Below are positions 53,400 to 62,436 of a DNA stretch of 64,000 nt, piece after piece. The DNA is from Bordetella parapertussis (GTDB taxonomy: Bacteria > Pseudomonadota > Gammaproteobacteria > Burkholderiales > SG8-39). Made by a program: the position numbers and the translations under genes. The number at the start of each line of letters is the position of its first letter. Within the stretch, counting starts at the first letter, position 1. The stretch lies in contig CAMAXP010000006.1 in assembly GCA_945862265.1 (NCBI GenBank), forward strand, positions 54,576 through 118,575, in the 5' to 3' direction. The notes beneath the pieces were generated by a model, which saw only the letters and a list, made by a program, of their open reading frames with translations, was not told the DNA's origin and made no database searches.

Positions 53400-55718
53400 A
53401 TGGACGACACGAACACCCCAGACCTTTTTTCGACCGACGCGGGCGACGACGCCGCGCCGATCGAGCAGCACGCCTCGCAGGCGTACCTTGGCTATGCCGT
53501 TTCCACCGTCAAGGCGCGCGCGCTGCCGGAGATCGCCGACGGGCTGAAGCCCGTGCAGCGCCGCATCCTCTACGCGATGGGCGACACCGGCGCCGAAGGC
53601 TACGCCAAGTGCGCGCGCTTCGTCGGCGAGGTGCTGGGCAAATACCACCCGCACGGCGACTCGTCGACCTACGAGGCCATGGTGCACATGGCGCAGCCCT
53701 TCTCGATGCGCTACCCGTTGATCGACGGGCAGGGCAATTTCGGCTCGCGCGACGGCGACTCGGCCGCAGCCTATCGTTACACGGAAGCGAAACTTTCCCG
53801 CTACGCCGAGCTGATGCTCGCCGAGATCGGCGAAGGCACGGTCGACTTCATCAAGAACTACGACGGCAAGTTCGACGAACCGCAGTTGCTGCCCGCGCGC
53901 ATGCCGTTCGGCCTGCTCAATGGTTCGTTCGGCATCCCCGTGGGCTTTTCCACGCGCATCCCGCCGCACAACCTGCGCGAAGTCGCGCTCGCGGCGGCGC
54001 TGGTCCTCAAGAATCCCAAGGCCACCGTCGACGAGGTGCTGGAAGTGCTGCCCGGGCCGGATTTCCCCGGCGGCGCGCAGATCATCTCCAACGCCGCGGA
54101 GATCCGGCAGGCCTACGAGACCGGCCGCGGCTCGATCGCCATGCGCGCGCGCTGGCACGTGGAGCCCCTCGCGCGCGGCCAGTGGCGCATCGTCGTCGAC
54201 GAGCTGCCGCACGGCGTGTCGTGCCGCCAGGTGCTGGAGGAGATCGAGGCGCTGGTGAACCCAAAGCCCACCTTCGGCAAGAAGGACGTCACCCAGGAGC
54301 AGAAGCGCATCAAGCAGTTCGTGCTCGACATCGTCGAAACGGTGCGCGACGAGTCCGACCGCAAGAGCCGCATGCGCATCATCATCGAGCCGCGCTCCTC
54401 GCGGCAGAACGTGGACGAGATGATGAAGGCCCTGCTCGTGCACACCAGCCTCGAGACGCGCTACCCGTTGAACTTCACCTGGCTGGGGTTTCGCGACGGC
54501 CTGCCCGACACCAAGGGCATCGTCGCCATCCTCACCGAGTGGACCGAGTTCCGCACGGCCACCGTCCGCCGGCGCACCCAGTTCCGGCTCGACAAGTGCG
54601 AGTCGCGCCTGCATATCGTCGAGGGCCGCATCATGGCCTTCGTCCACATCGACGAGATCATCAAGCTGATCCGTTCGTGCGAGGACCAGGCCGAGGCCAA
54701 GCGGAAGCTCTCCGAGAGATGGGGCTTCACCGAGCGGCAGGCCGAGGACATCGTCAACCTGCGCCTGGGCCAGCTGACGCGGCTGGACGGCGTCAAGCTC
54801 AACGACGAGAAGAAGGCGCTGGAGAAGGAAAAGGACGAGTACCGCCGCATCCTCGACTCCGAGCGCGTCCTCAAGAACCTCGTCGTGAAAGAACTCGAAG
54901 ACGACGCGAAGAAGTACGGCGATGCGCGCCGCACATTGATCCGCGCCGACGAGCGCACCTCGATCGAGCGCGCCGTCGTGGAAGAACCGGTCACCGTGAT
55001 CCTGTCGAAGAAGGGCTGGATCCGCGCCCGTGTCGGCCACGGCATCGACCTCACGACGGTCAGCTTCAAGGACGGCGACGGCCTGTCGCAGGCGGCCGAA
55101 TGCAAGACCACCGACCAGGTGGTGTTCCTCGGCTCGTCGGGCAAGACATGGACGCTGGAAGCCGCCGGCCTGCCTTCAGGCCGCGGCGACGGCGCGCCGG
55201 TCAACAGCCTGGTCAACGCCGCCGGCGACACCATCGTCTGGATGGGCACCGGTTCGATGGAGCAGAGCCTCCTGCTGCACACCACCGCGGGCCATGGCTT
55301 TGTCGCGCAACTCAAGGACATGGTCACCCGCATGAAGGCGGGCAAGGAGTTCATGAAGCCGGCCGAGGGCGCGAAGGTGCTGCCACCCGCGCCGGTGCCC
55401 GTCTTCAAGGGCGACGTCAGTCCCCGCGTGGCTGCGCTCTCCTCCGACGGGCGGCTGCTGGTGTTCCTGCTCGACGAAATGCCCCTGCGGCCCAACGGTG
55501 GCCTTGGCGTGCAGCTGATCGCGCTGCCCGAGAAGGGGACCCTGGCGTCCGTGGCCGTGATCGACGGCACCCGCCTCGAACTCTTCGGCATGAAGCGCGG
55601 CAAGCGCTCGAGCGTCGAGCTTGGCAGGAAGGAGATCCGTGACTATGACGGGCGCCGCGCGCAGCGCGGCCGGGTGGCCGACGTGGGCCTCAAGGACGTC
55701 GACAGGCTGGGAGGCTAG
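53400..55718 (+). CDS. parC: DNA topoisomerase IV subunit A
   Basis: A 772-residue subunit providing DNA breakage and rejoining. The opening [34 protein letters not shown], the [23 protein letters not shown] quinolone-determining region, and [19 protein letters not shown] with the catalytic Tyr are typical. A coiled-coil gate ([16 protein letters not shown]) and a degenerate C-terminal beta-propeller follow. The length fits ParC (about 750) rather than GyrA (about 870), with an incomplete GyrA-box. It starts 5 bp after the small conserved gene. Confidence 0.95.
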   Translation: MDDTNTPDLFSTDAGDDAAPIEQHASQAYLGYAVSTVKARALPEIADGLKPVQRRILYAMGDTGAEGYAKCARFVGEVLGKYHPHGDSSTYEAMVHMAQPFSMRYPLIDGQGNFGSRDGDSAAAYRYTEAKLSRYAELMLAEIGEGTVDFIKNYDGKFDEPQLLPARMPFGLLNGSFGIPVGFSTRIPPHNLREVALAAALVLKNPKATVDEVLEVLPGPDFPGGAQIISNAAEIRQAYETGRGSIAMRARWHVEPLARGQWRIVVDELPHGVSCRQVLEEIEALVNPKPTFGKKDVTQEQKRIKQFVLDIVETVRDESDRKSRMRIIIEPRSSRQNVDEMMKALLVHTSLETRYPLNFTWLGFRDGLPDTKGIVAILTEWTEFRTATVRRRTQFRLDKCESRLHIVEGRIMAFVHIDEIIKLIRSCEDQAEAKRKLSERWGFTERQAEDIVNLRLGQLTRLDGVKLNDEKKALEKEKDEYRRILDSERVLKNLVVKELEDDAKKYGDARRTLIRADERTSIERAVVEEPVTVILSKKGWIRARVGHGIDLTTVSFKDGDGLSQAAECKTTDQVVFLGSSGKTWTLEAAGLPSGRGDGAPVNSLVNAAGDTIVWMGTGSMEQSLLLHTTAGHGFVAQLKDMVTRMKAGKEFMKPAEGAKVLPPAPVPVFKGDVSPRVAALSSDGRLLVFLLDEMPLRPNGGLGVQLIALPEKGTLASVAVIDGTRLELFGMKRGKRSSVELGRKEIRDYDGRRAQRGRVADVGLKDVDRLGG

Positions 55719-55740
55719 GCTTGCCGTTCAAGGCAAGCCT
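55717..55740 (+). terminator. hairpin at the parC stop codon, possible terminator
   Basis: AGGCTTGCC (55717-55725), loop GTTCAA and GGCAAGCCT (55732-55740) form a perfect 9-bp stem that begins within the parC TAG. No U-tract follows, so it is either a weak intrinsic terminator or a transcript-stabilising hairpin. Confidence 0.45.
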
Positions 55741-55840
55741 GTTGACCTGGGCGCCGCTCCCGGCGGCGATTGTCGCGGCCTTGGCCATCGCGCTGGAGGC
55801 GTAGCGGTAGCCGTCCCACACAGTGTTATAAAGGGATCCC

Positions 55841-56413
55841 ATGGCACTCCCCACCCTGATCCTCGGCCTCGTCCTGTTCCTCGGCATCCACGTGGTGCCT
55901 GCCGTGCCGCCACTGCGCGCCGCGTGCGCGAGCCGCCTGGGCGAACAGCGCTACAAGGGTCTCTTCTCGGTCGTGTCGGGGATCGGGCTCGTGCTCATCG
56001 TTGCGGGCTACGCCTACGCGCCCCGCGGCGACCAGCTCTTCGCGCCGTCGATCGGCGCGCGGCACGCGGCGCCGCTCGTCGTGGTGATCGCCTTCATCCT
56101 GCTGGCGGCCGCCAACATGAAGACCCACATCCGCAGGATCGTGAAGCATCCGATGCTGATCGGCCTCGGGCTCTGGGCGCTGGTGCACCTGCTCGCCAAC
56201 GGTCATGCCAAGGCCACGCTGCTCTTCGGCGCGTTCCTTGCCTATGCGGCTCTGGATCTCGGCTCGGCGGTGGCGCGCGGCGCGGTGAAGCAGTTCGTCC
56301 CGCAGCGCAAGTACGACTTCATGGCGGTAGGCGGCGGCGTGCTGCTCGCGCTGCTGGTGATGCTGTTCCACCGGGTCCTCTTTGGCGTGGCCCCCGTGCC
56401 ATGGTCGTTCTGA
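55841..56413 (+). CDS. NnrU-family integral membrane protein
   Basis: A 190-residue membrane protein with five or so hydrophobic helices. The family opening LILGLVLFLGIHVVPAVPPLRAA is present, followed by RYKGLFSVVSGIGLVLIVAGYAYAP, NMKTHIRRIVKHPMLIGLGLWALVHLLANG with conserved His/Arg, and a closing helix. NnrU was first linked to nitric-oxide metabolism; members resemble methyltransferase-like or isoprenyl-related membrane enzymes, but no activity is settled. It lies 122 bp after parC, and a TATAAA lies just before the ATG together with an AAGG ribosome site. Confidence 0.85.
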   Translation: MALPTLILGLVLFLGIHVVPAVPPLRAACASRLGEQRYKGLFSVVSGIGLVLIVAGYAYAPRGDQLFAPSIGARHAAPLVVVIAFILLAAANMKTHIRRIVKHPMLIGLGLWALVHLLANGHAKATLLFGAFLAYAALDLGSAVARGAVKQFVPQRKYDFMAVGGGVLLALLVMLFHRVLFGVAPVPWSF

Positions 56414-56439
56414 GTACCGCAACCCGGCAAGGAGTCACC

Positions 56440-56805
56440 ATGCCCCGCAGCGTCCTCGAAGAGTCCCGGATCCACCCGGCCGTGCGCGACATCGTTGCCG
56501 GCAGCCATGCCGATATCGTCAGCGAGGTGCAGGCGGCGATCGCCGCGCATCCGGTGGTGGTCGTGGGCATGGCGCAGAACCCCTGGCCGAAATTTGCCCG
56601 GCGCACGCTCGACAAGGCGGGCGTGGCCCACCACTACCTCGAGTACGGCAGCTATTTCGGCGGATGGCGCGGGCGCACGGCGCTCAAGATGTGGTCGGGC
56701 TGGCCGACCTTCCCCATGGTGTTCGTGAAAGGCTCGCTCGTTGGTGGCGCCAACGACCTGAAGAAACTCGCCGAGAGCGGCGAACTGGCGAAGCTGCTGG
56801 CCTGA
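56440..56805 (+). CDS. glutaredoxin-fold protein lacking all cysteines
   Basis: A 121-residue protein. The C-terminal part matches monothiol glutaredoxins: MWSGWPTFPMVFVKGSLVGGANDLKKLAESGELAKLL has the cis-Pro TFP motif, GG loop and final helix. Where the CGFS or CPxC active site belongs (residues 44-54) it reads MAQNPWPKFAR. There is no Cys anywhere in the protein, so it cannot do thiol-disulfide exchange or bind a [2Fe-2S] cluster through a Grx Cys. GGAG precedes the ATG, and it follows the NnrU gene by 26 bp. It is perhaps a glutathione-binding or scaffold protein; function unknown. Confidence 0.8.
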   Translation: MPRSVLEESRIHPAVRDIVAGSHADIVSEVQAAIAAHPVVVVGMAQNPWPKFARRTLDKAGVAHHYLEYGSYFGGWRGRTALKMWSGWPTFPMVFVKGSLVGGANDLKKLAESGELAKLLA

Positions 56806-56820
56806 GGGCCGGCAGGGGCG

Positions 56821-57021
56821 TTACTCGCCGACCTTCTTCTTGGCCTTGGGCTGCATGCTTACCTGCAGGAATGTTCCCACCGCAGCGCCGCCCACGGTGC
56901 ATCCCACCGTCCACCATGACCAGATGCTCTTCCAGATCACCATGTCGTTCATGACGATCCTCACAAGGATCACCATGATGAAGACCGGGAAGAGCATTCC
57001 GATGAAGAATCTGAAGTTCAT
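56821..57021 (-). CDS. small hypothetical membrane protein
   Basis: A 66-residue product with two predicted membrane segments (MNFRFFIGMLFPVFIMVILVRIVM region and WTVGCTVGGAAVGTFLQV) and a Lys-rich end (PKAKKKVGE), so the C-terminus is likely cytoplasmic. I recognise no family. It lies on the minus strand between the Grx-like gene (convergent, 15 bp) and a Bug gene whose stop is 19 bp upstream of its start, so it may be expressed with that receptor. The lack of a strong ribosome site keeps confidence moderate. Confidence 0.5.
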   Translation of the reverse strand: MNFRFFIGMLFPVFIMVILVRIVMNDMVIWKSIWSWWTVGCTVGGAAVGTFLQVSMQPKAKKKVGE

Positions 57022-57040
57022 GGGCGAGACAGTACCAGTT

Positions 57041-58003
57041 TCAGGGCTTCTTCGCGAGGATGCCTTTCCAGCGGTTCATCTCCGCCTGCAGGAAGGCGCC
57101 GAAGTCCTCGGGTGAGCTGGGTTTCGCCACCAGGCCCATGTCGTCAAAGCGCTTCTTGATGTCCGCGCCGTTGAGCGCCTTGGCCAGTTCGCCGTTCAGC
57201 TTCAGGACGATCTCGCGCGGCGTGCCGGCGGGCGCGAACATCCCGCCCCAGCTGGCGAAATCGTAGACCGGCGCGCCGGATTCCATCGCCGTCGGCACGT
57301 TCGGGAAGGACGGGTTGCGCTGCGGCGTGGTCACCGCCAGCGCGCGCAGCGACCCGGACTTGATGTGCGGCGCAGAGGCCGCCAGCGGGTCGATCATGAA
57401 GGTGATCCGGTTCGAGATCAGGTCCGGGTGCGCGGCGGAGCTGCCCTTGTAGGCGATCTCGGTCATCTCGCCGAGCGGCACCTGCTGCGCGAGGAGCAGC
57501 GTGGCCAGCAGTTGCGGGCTGCCCGGGCCGGTGGTGCCGTAGGTGACCTTGCCCTTGTTGTCGCGGACGTACTTGAAGAGCTCGGCGAGCGAGGTCACGG
57601 GCGACTGCGAACTCACCACGAACACATACGGCGTCATGTGGGTGAGCGACACCGGCGCGAAGTCCTTGATCGTGTCGAACGGCAGGTCGTTCATCAATAT
57701 CGGGTTGATCGCCATGTTGGCCGCGGCCTGCAGCAGCGTGTAGCCGTCCGGGTCGGACTTGGCCACCGCGGCCGAGCCCACCGTCTGGGAGGCGCCCGGG
57801 CGGTTCTCGATGATGACCGGCTTGCCCATGGAAGCCGCGAGCTTGTCGCCGAGGATGCGCGCGACGAGGTCGCTCGGCCCGCCGGTGGTGACCGGCACAA
57901 TGACCTTGAGCGGCTTGGTGGGGTACTGGGAAGCAGGGGTTTGCGCAACCGCGGCCTGCACGAATACGGCTAGGGCGGCCGCCACGACGAGTTTTATTTT
58001 CAT
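57041..58003 (-). CDS. Bug-family periplasmic receptor
   Basis: A 320-residue receptor. The signal peptide ends at AAVAQTP, then KPLKVIVPVTTGGPSDLVAR, VIIENRPGASQTVGSAAVAKSDPDGYTLL, TEIAYKGSSAAHPDLIS, and MFAPAGTPREIVLKLNGEL. It is divergent from the Rid-family gene by 68 bp. With the nearby TPP enzyme and another Bug gene (60226-61188), it forms a small uptake/catabolism neighbourhood. The ligand is unknown. Confidence 0.92.
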   Translation of the reverse strand: MKIKLVVAAALAVFVQAAVAQTPASQYPTKPLKVIVPVTTGGPSDLVARILGDKLAASMGKPVIIENRPGASQTVGSAAVAKSDPDGYTLLQAAANMAINPILMNDLPFDTIKDFAPVSLTHMTPYVFVVSSQSPVTSLAELFKYVRDNKGKVTYGTTGPGSPQLLATLLLAQQVPLGEMTEIAYKGSSAAHPDLISNRITFMIDPLAASAPHIKSGSLRALAVTTPQRNPSFPNVPTAMESGAPVYDFASWGGMFAPAGTPREIVLKLNGELAKALNGADIKKRFDDMGLVAKPSSPEDFGAFLQAEMNRWKGILAKKP

Positions 58004-58071
58004 TTTTCAGTGTCTCCTCTTATGCCCGGATAATATCCTGACTTTCCCCGCCCTACACAGAGGAGTCTCCC

Positions 58072-58488
58072 ATGCTGGAATCCGTCAGCGGCAAGCGCCG
58101 CCGCGTCACCGTCCCCGAAGTGCCCGAGCCGCCCGAGGGCACGTGGTCCAACTGCTTCGTGATCGGCAACCTGGTGGTGATCGCCGGCATGGTGGGCAAG
58201 GACAGCAGGAACGAATTGGTCGGCCCCGGCGACGCCTATGCCCAGACCATGCAGGCCTTCACGCGGATGAAGCTCTTCGTGGAGGCCGCAGGCGGCAAGA
58301 TGAGCGACATCATCAAGCTCAACGTGTTCCTCAACGACATCCGCCACCGCATCGCGTTCGTCGAGGCAAGGAAGCAGTTCTTCTCCGGCGACTTCCCGCC
58401 CTGCGTGGTGGTGGGCGGGAACGTCTTCGCGCAGCCGGAGTACCTCGTGGAGATCGAGGCGATGGCCATCCTGGGGAGTGGGGGCTAG
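58072..58488 (+). CDS. RidA/YjgF/YER057c/UK114-family protein, catalytic Arg absent
   Basis: A 138-residue Rid-family protein: VVIAGMVGKDSRNELVGPGD near the N-terminus, QTMQAFTRMKLFVEAAGGKMSDIIKLNVFLNDI, and VEIEAMAIL at the end. True RidA enamine/imine deaminases have an Arg in FPxRxxVEVA. Here the segment reads FPPCVVVGGNVFAQPEYLVEIEA, so that Arg is replaced. It may bind but not deaminate imines, or act on a different product. It is divergent from a Bug gene, and its stop overlaps the convergent TPP-enzyme stop by 4 bp. GAGGAG precedes the ATG. Confidence 0.85.
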   Translation: MLESVSGKRRRVTVPEVPEPPEGTWSNCFVIGNLVVIAGMVGKDSRNELVGPGDAYAQTMQAFTRMKLFVEAAGGKMSDIIKLNVFLNDIRHRIAFVEARKQFFSGDFPPCVVVGGNVFAQPEYLVEIEAMAILGSGG

Positions 58489-60209
58489 ATGGGTGTGACC
58501 CTGACGTGCAGCAGCGCGCTGCGGCCTTCCTTGAGCGCGGCGAGGCACCGCTCGATCGCGGCGCCGGTGTCCGCCGGGTCGGAGAGGCATTCGCCGTAGG
58601 CGCCGCTGACCGCGGCGAGCTTGGAGAAGTCCATCCCTTTGGGCAGGCGTGACTTGAAGGCGTCGCGCTCGAGGGCGGTGCCCTCGGGGTAGACCCGCAG
58701 CGTCGCGTCCTTGACCGCGTTCCAGCCGGTGTTGTCGACGATGATGCTGAAGATCGGCAGGTCGTGTTCCCGCGAAACGGCAAACACCGAGTCGAGGTTG
58801 CCGAAGTAGAAGCCCCCGTCGCCGACGATGTGCACCGAGCGGTGCTGCGGGCGCGCGAGCTTCACGCCCAGCGCGAGGCCGCCCGCGGCGCCCAGGCCGC
58901 TGCCGCTGTGGCGGATCATCGTGCACGGCACCGGGCGCGGCACCTGCCGCGCGAACACCGGGTTGTTGGTTACCGCTTCCGAGAGGATCGTGTCTTCCGG
59001 GTCGAGGCGCTTGCCTAGTTCGGCCGCGAAGTAGTCGGGGCTGATCGCGCCGGGCTTGCCCGGGTCGGCAGCGAGGGCCGCAGCCTTCTTTTTCCGCGCG
59101 GCGAACTCGCCTTCCATCGCCTTCCAGCGCGCAGCCGCCGCTGACTTGAAGCCTGCATCGGCCATTGCGGCGACGGCTTCGGCCAGTTGCTCCAGCACCT
59201 GCCCCGCGTTCGCCTCGATGCGCTCCTGCGCCGGGAAGCTCCACATCGGGATCGACTTCTTCACCACGTCGATGTCGATGTGCGCCCAGTACGCGTCCGG
59301 GTGCGGCGCGGTGTCGCGCGGGATCCACGGCACGTCGGTGTCGACGATGACCCCGAAATCCGCCTGCGGCAGGAAGTCCGCCACGCGAAAGCCCCCGAAG
59401 CCCGCGAACTCGCGGCCCATGTTGATGACCGGGGCGTTCTCGAACACGCGGATGCCAGCGACCTGCGACAGTTTCTGGATGGCATCGGACGTGCGCTTCC
59501 CCTTGCCGCCATAGCCGGTGATCAGCATCGGGCGCTCGGACTTCAGCAGGCGCTTGGCCAGCGCGTTGACCCGCGCCGGGTCGATGCCGCCGAGTTTCTG
59601 CGGCGCGTGCGTGGCGTCCGGGTACGAGCGGATCGCCTCGGGCTGCCAGTGTTCGGCGAGCGTCTCGCGCGCGAAGAGCAGGTGCACCGGCCCGGGCGGG
59701 TCGCTTTGCATCAGCGTGTGCGCGCGGCGCACGGTCTCCTTGGCCACCGCGCCCGAGGGCAGGGTGTATTCCCACTTGGCGAAGGGGCGCACGATGCTGC
59801 CCTGGTCCATCGGTTCCTGCACGAAGTGCACGTAGTCGTCGCGCGTGCCGGGTAGTTCACCGAAGCTCGTGTACGGCGCTTTGCCGGCCATCAGCATCAC
59901 CGGGAGGCGCGTGCGAAAGAGGTTGTGCATGGCCATTGCGGCGTTGGCGGTGCCCACGTCCACGTGGACCATCACGCCCTGCCCGCGGCCGGTGGCCAGG
60001 GCATACCCGCCCGCCATGTGCATCGCGGTGTTCTCGTGCGGGCAGAGGATCGCCTTCGGGTACGGCAGGCCCGCCGCTTCGAGGCGGGCCATCTCCTCGA
60101 TGATCGGCGCGTGGTCGGTGCCGAAGTTGCAGAAGAGGTATTCGACGCCGACTTCCGAGAGGCCGTCGAGGAGGAAGCGTGCTGCGGTTTCGCTGGTGGT
60201 GGTTTTCAT
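58485..60209 (-). CDS. thiamine-diphosphate-dependent enzyme, acetolactate synthase-like
   Basis: A 574-residue ThDP enzyme. Catalytic Glu59 is in CPHENTA, then AMHMAGGYALATGRGQGVMVHVDVGTANA. The central domain has LITGYGGKGK. The PP domain carries GDGGFYFGN to IIVDNTGWN, the Mg/ThDP motif. Of the known members it resembles acetolactate-synthase-like and benzoylformate-decarboxylase-like proteins of catabolic clusters rather than biosynthetic IlvB; no IlvN small subunit is next to it. It starts 16 bp after a Bug receptor gene on the same strand, so the receptor's ligand may lead to its 2-oxo-acid substrate. Confidence 0.88.
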   Translation of the reverse strand: MKTTTSETAARFLLDGLSEVGVEYLFCNFGTDHAPIIEEMARLEAAGLPYPKAILCPHENTAMHMAGGYALATGRGQGVMVHVDVGTANAAMAMHNLFRTRLPVMLMAGKAPYTSFGELPGTRDDYVHFVQEPMDQGSIVRPFAKWEYTLPSGAVAKETVRRAHTLMQSDPPGPVHLLFARETLAEHWQPEAIRSYPDATHAPQKLGGIDPARVNALAKRLLKSERPMLITGYGGKGKRTSDAIQKLSQVAGIRVFENAPVINMGREFAGFGGFRVADFLPQADFGVIVDTDVPWIPRDTAPHPDAYWAHIDIDVVKKSIPMWSFPAQERIEANAGQVLEQLAEAVAAMADAGFKSAAAARWKAMEGEFAARKKKAAALAADPGKPGAISPDYFAAELGKRLDPEDTILSEAVTNNPVFARQVPRPVPCTMIRHSGSGLGAAGGLALGVKLARPQHRSVHIVGDGGFYFGNLDSVFAVSREHDLPIFSIIVDNTGWNAVKDATLRVYPEGTALERDAFKSRLPKGMDFSKLAAVSGAYGECLSDPADTGAAIERCLAALKEGRSALLHVRVTPI

Positions 60210-60225
60210 TGGTTCTCTGACGTAG

Positions 60226-61188
60226 TTATTCGACGCGCAATCCGGAATCCTTGATGAACTTCTGCCAGAAGGTGAACTGGCCCTGCACGAAGGTGCGCAA
60301 CTCGGCGGGGCCTTCGGTCGCAGTGGTGGTGCCGAAGTCGGTCATCTTCTGGCGCACGGCCGGGTCCTTGAGCGTGTCCTGGATCACCTTGGCGAGGCGG
60401 TTCACAACGTCCGGCGGCGTGCCCGCGGGGGTGACCATCGCGTTCCACGTCACCACGTTGAAGTCCGGCAGGCCGGACTCCGCGATCGACGGCACGTCGG
60501 GCAGTTGCGGGAAGCGCGTGGCGCTCGTGACCGCAACAGGCCGGAGCTTGCCGCCCTTGACCTGCGGCAGCGCGTCCGAGGTGTTGGCAAAAGTGAGCTG
60601 CACCTCGCCGCCGATGGCCGCCGCCACGGCCGGGGCGCCGCCCTTGTAGGGCACCATGGTGATCTTCGTGCCGGCCATGTGGTTGAACACGAGGCCGGAG
60701 AGCTCGATCAGCGACCCCGGCCCGGCAGTGCCGAAGTTGAGCGCCTTGGGCTGGGCCTTGGCAAGGGCGATCAACTCCTTGATGGTCTTCGCCGGGACGT
60801 CCGGGTGCGCGAGCAGCACCTGCGGGTTGCCGTTGAGCCCGGCGATGAAGGCAAAGTCCTTCAGCGGGTCGTACGGGGTTTTCGAGAGCAGCGGCGCGAT
60901 CACGAAGGGGCCCGCCACTGCGATCCCCATCGTGTAGCCGTCCGGCGCGGACTTGGCGACGAAGTCGGTGGCGATCGCCCCGCCGGCCCCGGCGCGGTTC
61001 TCGACGATTACTGGCTGGCCGAGCGCGTCCTGCATGCGTTGGGCGAGCAGCCGGCCGGTGAGGTCGGTGCTTCCGCCGGGGGCGAAGGGCACGATGATCT
61101 TGAGCGGGCGGGTAGGCCAGGCCTGTGCGTGGGCGGTGCCGGCAACTACTGTGAAAGCGAGGACAAGGGCGGCGAGTCTGGACAGCAT
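60226..61188 (-). CDS. Bug-family periplasmic receptor, coupled to TPP enzyme gene
   Basis: A 320-residue receptor: a signal peptide ending GTAHAQA, then RPLKIIVPFAPGGSTDLTGRLL, VIVENRAGAGGAIATDFVAKSAPDGYTMG, ITMVPYKGGAPAVAAAIGGEV, and VTPAGTPPDVVNRL. The ATG at 61188 with AAGGAG 10 bp upstream is chosen over a longer frame whose extra 63 residues are basic and lack a signal-peptide profile. The TPP-dependent enzyme gene follows after 16 bp, making a two-gene operon. Confidence 0.92.
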   Translation of the reverse strand: MLSRLAALVLAFTVVAGTAHAQAWPTRPLKIIVPFAPGGSTDLTGRLLAQRMQDALGQPVIVENRAGAGGAIATDFVAKSAPDGYTMGIAVAGPFVIAPLLSKTPYDPLKDFAFIAGLNGNPQVLLAHPDVPAKTIKELIALAKAQPKALNFGTAGPGSLIELSGLVFNHMAGTKITMVPYKGGAPAVAAAIGGEVQLTFANTSDALPQVKGGKLRPVAVTSATRFPQLPDVPSIAESGLPDFNVVTWNAMVTPAGTPPDVVNRLAKVIQDTLKDPAVRQKMTDFGTTTATEGPAELRTFVQGQFTFWQKFIKDSGLRVE

Positions 61189-61400
61189 GGGGGGGGTCTC
61201 CTTGCGTGAAGGCGCCAGTGTGGACGCGCGGGGGCGGGAACTCAATGCGCTGGGCGAAACGGGTTGATTTGGCAAACTGGTTCGGGAGGTCTTCTGAGAA
61301 CGCTTCTTTTGTTCGGTAGGATGAGGGGGTTCCCTTATCATTAGGGAGATACGCACGAAGACGGGCCCGTGGCTCAAGCGAACTGAAACAGGGTGTGGCG

Positions 61401-61630
61401 ATGGAAATCAATCCGATCAGAACCGAGGCGGACTACAAGTCTGCACTGAAAGAAATTGAGTCGCTCATGGCTGCCAGAGCTGGATCCCTTGAGGGCAAAC
61501 GGCTGACTTCTTTAGTCTCTCTAGTCGAGTCTTATGAGGCGATCCACTTTCCGGTGGTTGAAATTGTCGTGGACTCGGCATCCCGGCCGAATCATTGATC
61601 AAACAGGCCGACGAACTTGAGGCCGCCTGA
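61401..61630 (+). pseudogene. HigA-type antitoxin remnant with internal deletion and frameshift
   Basis: From the ATG at 61401 the frame reads MEINPIRTEADYKSALKEIE, then SLMAARAGSLEGKRLTSLVSLVESYEAIHFPV, the N-terminal arm of HigA-family antitoxins. The frame then ends at 61598. In another frame, from about 61572, it reads RGLGIPAESLIKQADELEAA and stops at 61630, which is the usual HigA C-terminus. The intervening helix-turn-helix (about 45 residues) is gone. No HigB toxin gene was seen in the 210 bp upstream. A truncated 66-residue peptide could still be made. Confidence 0.7.
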
Positions 61631-61639
61631 GGAGCCCCC

Positions 61640-62227
61640 ATGCCCGCAGTAGGCAAACGCTTCCGCGACGCCCTGGTCTGGGCCGCGGAGCTGCACGAGG
61701 ACCAGAAGCGCAAAGGCGGCGACGTCCCCTATGTGTCGCACCTCATCGGCGTCGCGGCCATCGTGCTCGAACATGGCGGTGACGAGGACCAGGCGATCGG
61801 CGCGCTGCTGCACGACGCGCTGGAAGACCAAGCGCACAAGATGAGCCCGAACGAGATCCGCGCGCGCTTCGGCGACCGCGTCGAGGCGATCGTCGAAGCC
61901 TGCACCGACGGCAATCCCGAAGAGCAGCGCGACCGCGACCCGGCGCGCTGGCGGGTGCGCAAGCAGATCTACATCGACCAGGTCGCCACCAAGCCCGCCG
62001 ATGCCCTGCTGGTGTCGATGGCCGACAAGCTCTACAACGCGCGCGCGATCCTCGAGGATTTCCGCGAGCTGGGCGACAAGCTGTGGCCGCGCTTTACCGC
62101 TGGCAAGGAAGGCACGCTCTGGTACTACCGGTCGCTCCTCACCGCCTTCAGGCCGCGCGCGGAGAACCGCCTGTGGCACGAGCTCGACCGCACGGTCGCT
62201 GAGATCGAGCGGCTCGCGGGCGGCTAG
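61640..62227 (+). CDS. HD-domain protein, SpoT/MESH1-like (p)ppGpp hydrolase candidate
   Basis: A 195-residue stand-alone HD domain. The residues of the RelA/SpoT hydrolase site are present in order: His34 (YVSHLIGVA), His58-Asp59 (LLHDALED) with Glu62-Asp63, and Asp129/Asn133 (MADKLYNARAIL). No synthetase, TGS or ACT domain is present. That pattern is that of small alarmone hydrolases, though the family also contains other nucleotide hydrolases. The start is 9 bp after the HigA remnant. Its 3' end overlaps the convergent ribbon-helix-helix gene by 4 bp. Confidence 0.82.
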   Translation: MPAVGKRFRDALVWAAELHEDQKRKGGDVPYVSHLIGVAAIVLEHGGDEDQAIGALLHDALEDQAHKMSPNEIRARFGDRVEAIVEACTDGNPEEQRDRDPARWRVRKQIYIDQVATKPADALLVSMADKLYNARAILEDFRELGDKLWPRFTAGKEGTLWYYRSLLTAFRPRAENRLWHELDRTVAEIERLAGG

Positions 62228-62436
62228 CGGGACCCGAGCCGGTCGAGCAACGCCAATGCGCGCGCAGGACTGCCTTTGCGCGCCCGCGCCTCGAATCGGG
62301 TACGGGCATCGTGATTGGCGATGGCGATAGTTGCAAGCTCATCCATCAGCTTGTTTACGCTGATCTTGCGCTTTTCGGCGAGCGCCTTCAGGCGGTCATG
62401 TTTGTCGTCGGGCAGGCGGATGGTCAGGGTCGACAT
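62224..62436 (-). CDS. ribbon-helix-helix (CopG/Arc-type) antitoxin candidate
   Basis: A 70-residue protein whose first 45 residues form a ribbon-helix-helix: STLTIRLPDDKHDRLKALAEKRKISVNKLMDEL. The C-terminal tail is helical and basic, suited to toxin binding. It starts inside the 3' end of the PIN-domain gene (13-bp overlap), so it is translated after the toxin, the reverse of most vapBC operons. No separate promoter is seen. It overlaps the convergent HD-domain gene by 4 bp. Confidence 0.78.
   Translation of the reverse strand: MSTLTIRLPDDKHDRLKALAEKRKISVNKLMDELATIAIANHDARTRFEARARKGSPARALALLDRLGSR

Noticed and set aside
53163..55040. 625-residue minus-strand frame opposite parC
   Set aside because: Antisense shadow of parC with repetitive Val/Asp/Leu composition.
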